Part shown: positions 1 through 7,801 of the stretch, piece after piece | Position numbering within the stretch: the first letter of the stretch is position 1 | How the letters are laid out: every line of letters begins with the position of its first letter | DNA from: Gammaproteobacteria bacterium CG22_combo_CG10-13_8_21_14_all_40_8 | GTDB lineage: Bacteria > Pseudomonadota > Gammaproteobacteria > Enterobacterales > GCA-002770795 | DNA: 17,932 nt | Assembly (NCBI GenBank): GCA_002770795.1 | Contig: PCTP01000204.1 | Location: forward strand, 1 to 17,932 | Direction of reading: 5' to 3' | Made by a program: the position numbers and the translations under genes | The notes under the pieces: generated by a model | Database searches by the model: none | Told to the model about the DNA's origin: nothing | The model's input: only the letters and a program-made list of their open reading frames with translations

Positions 1-1294
1 CACTTTGAAAAAAATGGATCTCGCCAATAACCAACACCAAGTGGCAGAAAATAGTTTGGTTGTCACTAATCCACCCTATGGTGAAAGATTAGATGAGCGC
101 ATTCAAGCGCTACAAGTATTTGGAGAGTTAGGCGATTGGCTTAAACGCTGTGCAATCGGTGCTAAGGCCGCTTATCTCGCCATTGATAAGGATATGGGCA
201 GAGCCACAGGCATTCGTTCAGACAAATTTTATCACATGTTCAATGGACAATTATCCATTGAACTTTGTTGTTCTAAAGTGATACCAGAAAACTTTTCACA
301 AAGCGCCTACACTCAAAGCGTCACAGAACTTTCAACAGGTGGCCGCGAGCTTTCTAATCGACTGGCTAAGAATGATCGTAAACTTAAAAGTTGGTTAAAA
401 AAAGAAGGCATTGAATGCTACCGGCTTTATGATGCCGACCTCCCTGAATACAACGTGGCGATTGATCGTTATGGTCGTTATTTTCATGTCCAAGAATATG
501 CCGCGCCGAGAACCATTCCACCACAAACTGCGCGAAAACGTCTTGATGAAGTGGTGTTAGTGATTAGAGAACGTTATCAAGTTTCTGTTGAAGAAATTTG
601 TATTAAACGTCGTCGTAAACAAAAAAATGAAGACCAATATCAAAAACAAGAGCTACTCTCTGCTGTAGATGTAGAACCTTTTACTGTGTACGAATCGGGT
701 CTTAGATTTGAAGTGGATTTAGGTAAATATGTAGACACAGGATTATTCTTAGACAGCAGACCCATGCGCCGTTTAGTGGCACAACACGCAGCCAAAAAGA
801 GCCTGTTAAACTTATTTGCCTATACCGGAACAGCCTCCGTTTACGCGGCAGCGGCAGGCGCTGCCAGTACCACCACAGTTGATATGTCCAATACCTATAT
901 AGCGTGGGCAGAGCGCAATATGAAAGCCAACGGATTTACTGGCTCTAATCACCATTTTATCCAACAAGATTGTATTCAATGGCTGATGGATAACACCTTA
1001 AAATATGATGTTATCTTTTTAGATCCCCCCACATTTTCCAACTCGAAAAGCATGGAGACGCATTGGGATGTTCAGGAAGATCATGGCATTTTTATCGAGA
1101 AATTAATGGAATCTCTTGATCAAGATGGCTTGATGATTTTTTCGAATAACTTGAGAAAATTTAAACTGGATGAAGAGTTGGCTGAAATTTTTGATGTTGA
1201 GAATATTTCGGATAAAACTTTTGATCCGGATTTTCAGAGGAATCGGCATATTCATCATTGTTTTTTGATTAGACATAAGAAGGTGGTTGGGTAG
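1..1294 (+). CDS. rlmL: Bifunctional 23S rRNA methyltransferase RlmKL, 3' part
   Basis: The gene is open at the left edge; the frame runs from base 2, so about 430 residues are visible. E. coli RlmL is about 700 residues, so the THUMP domain and the start of the first methyltransferase are missing. Numbering from the TTG at base 5, NPPYGERL at residues 22-29 is the catalytic motif of the RlmL half, which makes m2G2445 in 23S rRNA. The C-terminal RlmK half (m7G2069) shows the SAM-binding NLFAYTG at 269-275, an acidic VDMS strand end about 20 residues on, and the catalytic-loop motif DPPTFSNSK from D340. Family recognition rests on these motifs and their order. The product is a cytoplasmic enzyme acting on the large ribosomal subunit during assembly. 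The C-terminus looks complete, ending in a TAG. I see no hairpin terminator after it, only a T-rich stretch. Confidence 0.95.
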   Translation, partial: TLKKMDLANNQHQVAENSLVVTNPPYGERLDERIQALQVFGELGDWLKRCAIGAKAAYLAIDKDMGRATGIRSDKFYHMFNGQLSIELCCSKVIPENFSQSAYTQSVTELSTGGRELSNRLAKNDRKLKSWLKKEGIECYRLYDADLPEYNVAIDRYGRYFHVQEYAAPRTIPPQTARKRLDEVVLVIRERYQVSVEEICIKRRRKQKNEDQYQKQELLSAVDVEPFTVYESGLRFEVDLGKYVDTGLFLDSRPMRRLVAQHAAKKSLLNLFAYTGTASVYAAAAGAASTTTVDMSNTYIAWAERNMKANGFTGSNHHFIQQDCIQWLMDNTLKYDVIFLDPPTFSNSKSMETHWDVQEDHGIFIEKLMESLDQDGLMIFSNNLRKFKLDEELAEIFDVENISDKTFDPDFQRNRHIHHCFLIRHKKVVG

Positions 1295-1591
1295 GTTGGT
1301 TTTGGTTTTTTTAATTTTTCCCAAAGACTGAATATCTTGTTGTTCAATCGTTTTGACTTGAATAAATCGAATTCATGGCCCCATTGGTTTCAACCCTGAC
1401 CAAATCTGCTATCTTTTATCTTCGGTTATCTGGTTATATTTACTCATGCTGGCTGCTATCTTGCCGGAAAAGAGATGCTGATGAATAGAACAGATAGCCA
1501 CCTCTTTACCCGTTAAGCTGAGTCGCACTTGTAGTTGAATCTGTGGATTATGGGTATATACTTAATTTACCATTAACCACAAGATCTCATC
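1295..1591. other. Intergenic region between rlmL and the cyclase gene
   Basis: This 297-base gap begins with a T-rich run (1296-1319) and holds a promoter-like sequence near its right end (1535-1562). A six-base inverted repeat, GCTATC at 1454 and GATAGC at 1493, has a long loop and is probably chance. On the minus strand the frame 1409-1561 stays open for 50 codons but has no ATG near its beginning and no ribosome binding site. I do not call it a gene. No RNA gene or terminator is recognisable. Confidence 0.6.
1535..1562 (+). promoter_or_regulatory. Putative sigma-70 promoter for the cyclase-to-rsmE gene group
   Basis: TTGAAT at 1535-1540 and TATACT at 1557-1562 are separated by 16 bases. 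Both hexamers are close to the sigma-70 consensus. Transcription would start near 1569, leaving a leader of about 20 bases before the ATG at 1592. It is the only clear promoter I see upstream of the five closely spaced plus-strand genes. Assignment is by pattern only. Confidence 0.55.
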
Positions 1592-2473
1592 ATGTCAGAC
1601 GCGCAATTTAGAGCCATTTTATTTGCTGATATTGCAGGGAGTTCAAATCTGTATAAGACGCTGGGTAATACTGAGGCCAAAAAGCTTGTGGATGAAACGG
1701 TGAGCTGCATGATTCGAATGAGTGAGGATAACCAAGGGGTGCTGATTAAGACCATTGGGGACGAGATCATGTCACGATTTGACAGTGCAGAGGATGCATT
1801 GGCATGTGCTAGAGATATCCAACTGTTTTACTTAACGAGAACTTTGTCGATTCGTATAGGCATGAGTTTTGGTGAAACCTTATTAGATGGGGATGATGTG
1901 TTTGGTGATACAGTGAATTCAGCGGCTTATATTGTAAAGATTGCTAAAGCAAAACAAATATTGTTGAGTGAAAGTAGCTTTCAAAATCTGCCAGAGTCTT
2001 TTGCGGTTAGTTGCCATGAGTTTGATCGATTGCAAATTAAGGGAGAGCATGAGACTTCAACGATTTATCGTTATAGCTGGGAACCTGATCTCTCTGTTCA
2101 AAACGCCACCATGCTGTTATCAAGCAATGAACTGAATAAGATCGCACCGATTGAAGAGTTAACGCTGGTTTTTCAAAATCAGTCTTTGCATGTTTCCACT
2201 AATAATATTCCTTATCATTTTGGTAGAACTAAGAATGAAGTGGAGCTTTGTGTTCAATCGAATCAAGTTTCCAGAAAACATTGTCATATTACCTACCGAC
2301 ATGGAAAATTTATTCTGGTTGATCACAGTTCTAATGGTACCTATGTACAACCCTTGGGGAAAAATGAGATTTATTTGCGAAGAGAGGAGTTCCCATTGCA
2401 AGGCGAGGGCGTGATATCTCTAGGGCAGCCTAATATTTTGGCAGAAGACGATCAGATCCAGTATTATTTTTAA
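1592..2473 (+). CDS. Class III adenylate/guanylate cyclase with C-terminal FHA domain
   Basis: The protein has 293 residues and no signal peptide or membrane segment, so it should be cytoplasmic. Residues 5-165 match the class III nucleotide cyclase catalytic domain. The two metal-binding aspartates are present (D13 in FADIAGSS, D57 in GDE), as are a substrate-base lysine (K53), a matching aspartate (D102) and the transition-state asparagine (N109 in DTVNSAAY). The usual arginine four residues after that asparagine is Tyr113, so activity is uncertain. K53 with D102 is the adenylate-cyclase pattern, which favours ATP over GTP. Residues 188-280 are an FHA phosphothreonine-binding domain with GR (211-212), SRKH (227-230) and NGT (248-250), all intact. 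A protein phosphorylated on threonine may therefore recruit or control the cyclase. The Shine-Dalgarno sequence is weak. The next gene begins three bases after the stop. The FHA assignment is firm; the nucleotide product is inference. Confidence 0.88.
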   Translation: MSDAQFRAILFADIAGSSNLYKTLGNTEAKKLVDETVSCMIRMSEDNQGVLIKTIGDEIMSRFDSAEDALACARDIQLFYLTRTLSIRIGMSFGETLLDGDDVFGDTVNSAAYIVKIAKAKQILLSESSFQNLPESFAVSCHEFDRLQIKGEHETSTIYRYSWEPDLSVQNATMLLSSNELNKIAPIEELTLVFQNQSLHVSTNNIPYHFGRTKNEVELCVQSNQVSRKHCHITYRHGKFILVDHSSNGTYVQPLGKNEIYLRREEFPLQGEGVISLGQPNILAEDDQIQYYF

Positions 2474-2476
2474 ATC

Positions 2477-3289
2477 ATGAATTTAAAAATATCCCAAAAA
2501 ACACCATCCTATCCCAATTTTAGAGGTACTAAAAAACCTATTGGTTTTATGCTGCGTTTAGCTAAGGCCTTACATCTCTATGGTATGACGGCTTATGAGT
2601 TAGAGCATACCATGAAAAAAATTGCCAACAGCTTGAAATTTGATATTCAGTGTCTGTCTCAACCCACCAATATCATTATGAGTTTTTCCTATGAAAAGTT
2701 AGAGCCTATTACCTATGTGATGCGTGTTGAACCCGGAGAGGTTAACCTAGAAAAACAGTTAATGGTAGATGATGTGGTGGCGAGATGTTTACAGGGCTCG
2801 TTGAATTTGGAGTCTGGTGGTGCTGAATTAGAGCAAATTATAGAGCAACCTTCGAGATTCTCCAGTCTATTGAGCTTATTCGCTTTTGCTTTATTGTCCG
2901 GTGCTATCGCCCGAATATTGGGAGGGCATCTGTTCGAAATTTTCATGTCATTGCTGATTGGTGGCTTAACTGGTGCTTTGGTGCTTTGGGTGCTCACGGA
3001 AGGATCGGCCAAACTTTTATTTCCCACTATCGCATCTTTATTATCAGCACTAATCGCGGTACTTTCTAGTTCGTTAGTCGAGGTTTCAAGCCCTTATATT
3101 ATTATGGTTTCGGGAATTATTGTGCTGGTGCCAGGATCTATTGGTTTTCAAAGCTTATCTTTTTTGGTTGAACATGATGTGGTTCAAGGGTTGGATACTG
3201 CATTTAAAATGGGTTTTGTGAGTATTGCCTTAGTGACAGGGTTATTATTGGCCTCGTTACTGATGCCTCAAAACCATTTCTTAAAATAA
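2477..3289 (+). CDS. ThrE/YjjP-family threonine/serine exporter subunit
   Basis: The 270-residue protein has a soluble N-terminal part (about 1-125) and five predicted membrane segments at roughly 128-150, 153-175, 180-200, 207-228 and 242-264. The N-terminal stretch LHLYGMTAYELE followed by a PTNIIMSF motif, and the SGIIVLVPGSIGF motif in the fourth helix, are typical of the DUF1212/ThrE family. Corynebacterium ThrE is a two-domain exporter of about 490 residues. E. coli splits it into YjjP (about 256 residues, this half) and YjjB. This protein has only the YjjP-like half, and no YjjB-like gene lies in the window. It probably sits in the inner membrane and exports threonine or serine. It starts three bases after the cyclase stop with no clear ribosome binding site, which suggests translational coupling. 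Its closeness to thrA supports the amino-acid role. Confidence 0.8.
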   Translation: MNLKISQKTPSYPNFRGTKKPIGFMLRLAKALHLYGMTAYELEHTMKKIANSLKFDIQCLSQPTNIIMSFSYEKLEPITYVMRVEPGEVNLEKQLMVDDVVARCLQGSLNLESGGAELEQIIEQPSRFSSLLSLFAFALLSGAIARILGGHLFEIFMSLLIGGLTGALVLWVLTEGSAKLLFPTIASLLSALIAVLSSSLVEVSSPYIIMVSGIIVLVPGSIGFQSLSFLVEHDVVQGLDTAFKMGFVSIALVTGLLLASLLMPQNHFLK

Positions 3290-3328
3290 TGTATAAAAAT
3301 GTCTCAAAAATAATTAAAAGAATAATTT

Positions 3329-3332
3329 GGAG
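3329..3332 (+). promoter_or_regulatory. Ribosome binding site fixing a TTG start
   Basis: GGAG lies six bases before the TTG at 3339. That TTG begins a clean signal peptide (MKKILIL...), and no ATG in frame lies nearby, so the TTG start is well supported. Confidence 0.75.
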
Positions 3333-3338
3333 ATTTAA

Positions 3339-3992
3339 TTGAAAAAAATATTGATACTTATTCTGGTGCTTTTGCCGAGCTTTTCCTTCGCAGAAGAATT
3401 ATACCAAGTGACATTACTGAGAGCAGCTCCCGGTAATTTTCCTGAGCTTATACAGCAAGTGAAAGATTATAAAAAACAGCAACATGGGCAACTCTCTATC
3501 ATGCGTCATAGTCAAGGAGACCATTGGGATTTGATGCTATTAGAGCCTGCGGGAAAAACGCCCTATAGACCTCATGACTTTCGAGCATTGGCAGATTTTC
3601 AAGAGACATTTTTAGCTAAATCTAATACGGCATGGTCTCAGCTTAAGCAACGTTCTGATAATAATGAAGCCTATCATATTGAGATGTTTCAGGCACTACA
3701 TGGACAAGTTAAAAACTTGTATTATGAAAGAGAGATGGAAAATCAGTACCTCGCCTTAACACAACGGCCGAGTAATGAGATTTTTGAAACACTGATGGGC
3801 TCTGATGTGGATATTTTTACGATTGGTTATCATAAAGATCTAAAAAGTTTTGCTAAAGATCCAGATTTAGCTTCGGAGGTTTTTGAAAAAGCCGCCGTGA
3901 CAGCAGGATTTAAAAATCGCTCAGAAATCAGCTTTTATCTAAGGCAACTTATCTTAGCTCACCATGACACTTTGGCTACAGCAGTAAAATAG
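3339..3992 (+). CDS. Secreted protein of unknown function, possible dimeric alpha/beta-barrel fold
   Basis: The protein has 217 residues and starts at TTG. Residues 1-18 form a Sec signal peptide: two lysines, a hydrophobic core, and likely cleavage after FSFA. There is no lipobox cysteine, so a soluble periplasmic or secreted protein is expected. The mature part begins with a beta-strand pattern (LYQVTLLRAAPG) followed by a helix and then a MRHSQGDHWDLMLL strand. A second, weaker strand-helix pattern (DIFTIGYHKDL) lies in the C-terminal half. This resembles two ferredoxin-like halves of the dimeric alpha/beta-barrel type, as in antibiotic-biosynthesis-monooxygenase or EthD-like proteins, but I cannot place it in a named family. 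Several histidines (in MRHSQGDHWD and LAHHD) could bind a ligand or metal. It follows the exporter gene by 49 bases, and its TAG stop overlaps the ribosome binding site of thrA, so coupled expression is likely. Confidence 0.75.
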   Translation: MKKILILILVLLPSFSFAEELYQVTLLRAAPGNFPELIQQVKDYKKQQHGQLSIMRHSQGDHWDLMLLEPAGKTPYRPHDFRALADFQETFLAKSNTAWSQLKQRSDNNEAYHIEMFQALHGQVKNLYYEREMENQYLALTQRPSNEIFETLMGSDVDIFTIGYHKDLKSFAKDPDLASEVFEKAAVTAGFKNRSEISFYLRQLILAHHDTLATAVK

Positions 3993-3997
3993 AGGAG
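3992..3997 (+). promoter_or_regulatory. Ribosome binding site of thrA
   Basis: GAGGAG overlaps the TAG stop of the preceding gene (3990-3992) and lies nine bases before the ATG at 4007. A TTG directly in front of that ATG (4004) would give a second initial Met. The ATG is preferred because MKAMKFGGSS then aligns with the usual start of ThrA. Confidence 0.7.
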
Positions 3998-4006
3998 CTT
4001 TTTTTG

Positions 4007-6472
4007 ATGAAAGCCATGAAGTTTGGCGGATCTTCTTTAGCCAATGCGCATAAGTTTTTAGCCGTCTCAAATATCATATTACAGCAAATTCAGACGATCC
4101 CTGATGCTAGGGTGGCTGTGGTACTTTCTGCACCGCATAAAGTCACGGATCAGCTGGAGTCATTGGTTTTTTTAGCCAGACACGGCGTTGAATACAAGAA
4201 TGAACTGCATCAATTAGAGTTGTTTTTTACTACCCTTATAGATGACTTAGGCAGTGAAAATCGTTCAATTAATTTGAGTAACTTCAAACCAGTATTTCAG
4301 CAAGAGATTATTACACTAACTCGCTATTTGGAGGGCGTTGCATTACTTAGGCAATGTCCTGATAATATTTTTGCGCAAATTTTGGTCGTGGGCGAAAGAC
4401 TCAGTGTGGTTATCATGCAGCAGATATTATCGCGTCAGCAAGTAACACTTTGCCTTGATCCCAAGCAGTTTTTTGTGGCGAGTTCTCATTTTTTAGAAGC
4501 GAAAGTGGATTTAGAAGCCTCTTTTAATCAGTTTGAAAAATTTGATCAATCTCAAGCAAATATCTGGTTAATGCCGGGCTTTACTGCAGCTAACAAGCAA
4601 GGGCAATTAGTGACTTTAGGCCGTAATGGTTCTGATTATTCGGCTACTTGTTTGGCTGCCTGTTTAAGAGCAACAAGCTGTGAGATTTGGACTGATGTGA
4701 ATGGTGTTTATAGTGCAGATCCTAATGTGGTTAAGGATGCTCAATTATTAGCGCATTTAAGTTATGCGGAAGCCATGGAGTTGTCATATTTTGGGGCTAA
4801 AGTGTTGCATCCAAAAACCATTGAACCTATTGCGAAATTTAAGATACCCTGTTTTATTAAAAACACTTCAAATCCTGAGGCGCAGGGGACAGAAATATCC
4901 GATCGATATTTTGAAAGTGGTCAGGTAGTTGCTGCAATTTCAACTTTAAATAATATGTCGCTTTGTACTGTGTCGGGTTCTGGCATGAAGGGCATGGTGG
5001 GCATGGCAAGCCGTATATTTGCCGCTATCTCTAGAGCTGATATTTCTATTAGTTTGATTACCCAATCTTCATCAGAATATAGCATCAGTTTTTGTATTGC
5101 TGAGGATCAGTGTGATTTAGTGACTGAGGTTTTGCAAGCCGAGTTTGAACTAGAGTTAGCCTCAGGCTTAATTGATCCCATGGAGTCGATTCATCGAGTC
5201 ACTATTTTATCGCTGATTGGCGATCACATGAAAAGGCATCCAGGTGTTTCTGCAAACTTTTTTCAGTCGCTTGCCCATGCCAATATTAATATTATAGCGA
5301 TTGCTCAAGGCTCATCAGAGCGTTCCATTTCTGTTGTTATCTCACAACAAGAAGGAACTAAGGCATTGTTGGCCTCACATTTTAGATTTTTTGATGCTCG
5401 TCAGAGAATTGAAATATTTTTATTAGGTTGTGGCAATGTGGGTAAAGGACTTTTACAACAAATCCTGCATCAACAACATTATCTCCAACAAAGGAAAATA
5501 CAACTTAAGGTTTGCGCTATTGCCAATAGCCGTCAACATTGCCTCACTGAGGAGGGTATTGACCTCGAGTCTTGGGCTCAAGAAATTTCACAAAATGAGA
5601 AGCCCATCAGTTTTGATCATTTATTGAAAGCCTCTCAAAACTACGCTTTAATAAATCCGGTAATTATTGATTGTACACCCGATGAGAAATTTGTCGCTCA
5701 TTATGCAGCGCTAATGCAAGCAGGATTTCATGTGGTCACACCCAATAAAAAAGCCAACAGTGGCTCTTGGGAACAGTATCAAAAACTAAGGGAAGCCTCG
5801 CTCTCTAGTCAGCGTTTATTTTTATATGATACCAACGTAGGTGCAGGATTGCCGGTGATCGAAAATTTACAAAAATTATTATCAGCCGGTGATAGTTTGA
5901 TTAAATTTGAAGGCATTTTATCAGGTTCATTATCTTTTATTTTTGGACTATTAGACGATGGTGTATCGTTGTCACAAGCGACAGCCATTGCTCGCGAAAA
6001 ATGTTTTACTGAGCCCGATCCCAGAGACGATTTGTCAGGGATGGATGTTGCCCGTAAGATATTAATTTTGGCCAGAGAAACGGGTTTAAAGTTATCTATG
6101 GATGATGTTGTTATTCAATCTGTATTGCCTGATGAGTTTGATAGCTCTGGCTCCATCGAGCAGTTTTTACAGAACATTCCACAAGCCGATGAAACGCACA
6201 CAAAGCTGCTACAACAGGCACAAGCACAGAATAAGCGTCTTAGATATGTTGCAACCTTGGAAAATGGGCAGTGTTCAGTGGGTATTAAAGCCGTTGATGA
6301 ACAACATCCATTGTACGCGGTTAAAAATGGCGAGAATGCGCTGGCTTTTTATAGCCAATATTATCATCCAATCCCTTTGGTATTAAGAGGCTATGGCGCT
6401 GGCGTGAATGTGACTGCGGCGGGTATTTTCGCCGATGTTTTGCGAACATTAGGCTTTACTAAAGAAGTGTAG
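4007..6472 (+). CDS. thrA: Bifunctional aspartokinase I / homoserine dehydrogenase I
   Basis: The enzyme catalyses the first and third steps from aspartate to threonine and methionine: phosphorylation of aspartate, and reduction of aspartate semialdehyde to homoserine. It has 821 residues; E. coli ThrA has 820. The aspartokinase domain (about 1-300) has KFGGSS at 5-10, the GRNGSDYSA motif, and EIWTDVNGVYSADPN around D230. Two ACT regulatory domains follow (about 318-365 and 398-445), the second containing AQGSSERSISVV; in this family they give threonine feedback control. The dehydrogenase half has the NAD(P) motif GCGNVG at 474-479, TPNKKA, GSLSFIFG, and EPDPRDDLSGMDVARK with catalytic D680 and K684. 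All key residues are intact. The overall match is to ThrA rather than MetL. No thrB or thrC follows in the window, and no leader-peptide attenuator is visible because the previous gene abuts. It could be expressed from the promoter at 1535 or from an internal one. Confidence 0.96.
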   Translation: MKAMKFGGSSLANAHKFLAVSNIILQQIQTIPDARVAVVLSAPHKVTDQLESLVFLARHGVEYKNELHQLELFFTTLIDDLGSENRSINLSNFKPVFQQEIITLTRYLEGVALLRQCPDNIFAQILVVGERLSVVIMQQILSRQQVTLCLDPKQFFVASSHFLEAKVDLEASFNQFEKFDQSQANIWLMPGFTAANKQGQLVTLGRNGSDYSATCLAACLRATSCEIWTDVNGVYSADPNVVKDAQLLAHLSYAEAMELSYFGAKVLHPKTIEPIAKFKIPCFIKNTSNPEAQGTEISDRYFESGQVVAAISTLNNMSLCTVSGSGMKGMVGMASRIFAAISRADISISLITQSSSEYSISFCIAEDQCDLVTEVLQAEFELELASGLIDPMESIHRVTILSLIGDHMKRHPGVSANFFQSLAHANINIIAIAQGSSERSISVVISQQEGTKALLASHFRFFDARQRIEIFLLGCGNVGKGLLQQILHQQHYLQQRKIQLKVCAIANSRQHCLTEEGIDLESWAQEISQNEKPISFDHLLKASQNYALINPVIIDCTPDEKFVAHYAALMQAGFHVVTPNKKANSGSWEQYQKLREASLSSQRLFLYDTNVGAGLPVIENLQKLLSAGDSLIKFEGILSGSLSFIFGLLDDGVSLSQATAIAREKCFTEPDPRDDLSGMDVARKILILARETGLKLSMDDVVIQSVLPDEFDSSGSIEQFLQNIPQADETHTKLLQQAQAQNKRLRYVATLENGQCSVGIKAVDEQHPLYAVKNGENALAFYSQYYHPIPLVLRGYGAGVNVTAAGIFADVLRTLGFTKEV

Positions 6473-6476
6473 ACTT

Positions 6477-7211
6477 ATGCGTACTATTCGATTTTATCAT
6501 CCCACAACCCTTGTACAAGAGACGGAAATGCAATTAGAAGGCGATGCTTTCCATCATGCAATTAATGTTTTGAGATGCAAAAAGGGCTATCAACTAGAAC
6601 TCTTTGATGGAAAGGGGCAACAATCTCAAGCAGAAATTCTTTCTGTTGAACGAAGAAGCGCTCAAATTCTGATTCAAAAATGTGAACAGATTGATCGTGA
6701 ATCCTCTTTGAAAACAGGGTTGATTCAAGGGATTTCCAAAGGCGAAAGAATGGATTATGTTTTACAAAAAGCCACGGAACTCGGTGTGTCGCAAATTCAA
6801 CCGGTGATCACTGAACGATGTAATGTGCAATTAGATGATGCGCGATGGGAAAAGCGTCACGAACATTGGAGAAAAATCACCATTAGTGCTTGCGAACAAA
6901 GTGGTCGTAATGTTTTGCCAGAATTGTTTCCTCCTATCTCTTTAGAGCAGGCTCTGCAACAAAAACAAAATGTAACGGCTACTTTTCTGCTTCATCCAGA
7001 AGGTGGTGTGCCTTTTGACCAAGCTAAACCACAAAATAAGTTTATTGAATTTATCGTTGGATCTGAGGGCGGCTTTAGTGAGGATGAGGTGAATAATATC
7101 AATGCACTGGGAATTCAGAGTTTAATCATGGGCCCCAGAATTTTAAGAAGCGAAACCTGCCCGGTTGCGGCACTGGCTATTGCGCAGTTTTGTTGGGGGG
7201 ATTTTTCCTAA
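6477..7211 (+). CDS. rsmE: 16S rRNA (uracil-1498-N3)-methyltransferase RsmE
   Basis: The 244-residue protein is the normal size for RsmE, a SPOUT-class methyltransferase that makes m3U1498 in 16S rRNA on the assembled 30S subunit. The N-terminal PUA-like part carries FHHAINVLR (25-33) and LFDGKG. The SPOUT part carries KGERMDYVLQKATELGV (88-104), VGSEGGFSEDE (194-204) and the knot motif MGPRILRSETCPVAAL (218-233), which form the SAM-binding trefoil knot. The family form GPEGG is GSEGG here, a minor change. The ATG is four bases after the thrA stop, so the two genes are probably co-transcribed. The next gene, chpC, is convergent. In Pseudomonas, from memory, rsmE also lies close to the chp genes, so the link may be ancestral rather than functional. 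Confidence 0.95.
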   Translation: MRTIRFYHPTTLVQETEMQLEGDAFHHAINVLRCKKGYQLELFDGKGQQSQAEILSVERRSAQILIQKCEQIDRESSLKTGLIQGISKGERMDYVLQKATELGVSQIQPVITERCNVQLDDARWEKRHEHWRKITISACEQSGRNVLPELFPPISLEQALQQKQNVTATFLLHPEGGVPFDQAKPQNKFIEFIVGSEGGFSEDEVNNINALGIQSLIMGPRILRSETCPVAALAIAQFCWGDFS

Positions 7212-7274
7212 TGGATATTCAAACCCAAGTGAACTGATTGGCTTTCCCTTGTAACTTTTTATTTTCAGCAGCTT

Positions 7275-7724
7275 TTAGAAGGAAACACTAATCGCCATTT
7301 TTTCAAGGGCATCTAGATCTGGTATTCTCACTCTATCATTGCCTAGGGTCATGAAAGCTTTGATACCTTGAGAAGATTCTTGTTCATCAGCTTTATACTC
7401 CAAATCTTCAGATTGCACATGGCTTAACTTGGGAATATCTCTGACCAAAACTCCAACGAAAGGCTGTTCTGGATTACCATTACTGGTGTTTAAAATAGCG
7501 ATTCTAACTCGGTTATCCAGCTGTTCAAGATCTAGCTCTGGTTCTATATTGATAACCGGTACGTACATGCCACGCCAGTGAATCTCACCCATAAACCAAG
7601 GTTCTCCCGTTCCACCTTCAGGCTGGGAGAAGTTGATAATTTCAGCGACGCCAGTATTAGGAACTAGTAAGGGTTCATTCCACATGGGGATCAGTAAGCA
7701 GTGTATGTTGTCTGTAAGGGCCAT
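7275..7724 (-). CDS. chpC: CheW-like chemosensory adaptor ChpC
   Basis: The 149-residue protein is a single CheW-like domain. It has a buried strand LIPMWNEPLLVPNTGVAEII (11-30), the characteristic W-x-G turn (HWRGMYVPVI, 49-58), and the GVLVRDIPKL strand near 91-100. Such proteins couple receptors to the kinase. As the last gene after chpA and chpB, it matches ChpC of the Pseudomonas Pil-Chp pathway, where PilI is the main adaptor and ChpC an accessory one. The start ATG is preceded by an AAGAGAA ribosome binding site (about 7729-7735). A 77-base gap separates it from chpB, long enough for an internal promoter, but I see no convincing one. No hairpin terminator is evident after the stop, although rsmE converges only 63 bases away. 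Confidence 0.87.
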   Translation of the reverse strand: MALTDNIHCLLIPMWNEPLLVPNTGVAEIINFSQPEGGTGEPWFMGEIHWRGMYVPVINIEPELDLEQLDNRVRIAILNTSNGNPEQPFVGVLVRDIPKLSHVQSEDLEYKADEQESSQGIKAFMTLGNDRVRIPDLDALEKMAISVSF

Positions 7725-7801
7725 TGCTATTCTCTTTTAGGTTGTATTAAGATTCTAGGCGCTTTATTTTGAATCTTCAATGTTTAATCTTCAATGCTTG
7801 A

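Noticed and set aside
1295..1320. Rho-independent terminator after rlmL
   Set aside because: There is a T-rich run but no stem-loop directly before it.
4004..4006. TTG as the start of thrA
   Set aside because: It lies immediately before an ATG with a good ribosome binding site, and the ATG aligns with the known ThrA N-terminus.
7212..7274. Possible bidirectional terminator between convergent rsmE and chpC
   Set aside because: I looked for a GC-rich hairpin followed by T residues on either strand and found none. The T-rich run at about 7256-7265 has no stem.
7772..7796. Direct repeat AATCTTCAATG (two copies, 14 bases apart) between chpB and chpC
   Set aside because: Two 11-base AT-rich copies are too little to call an operator, and there is no partner site elsewhere in the window.
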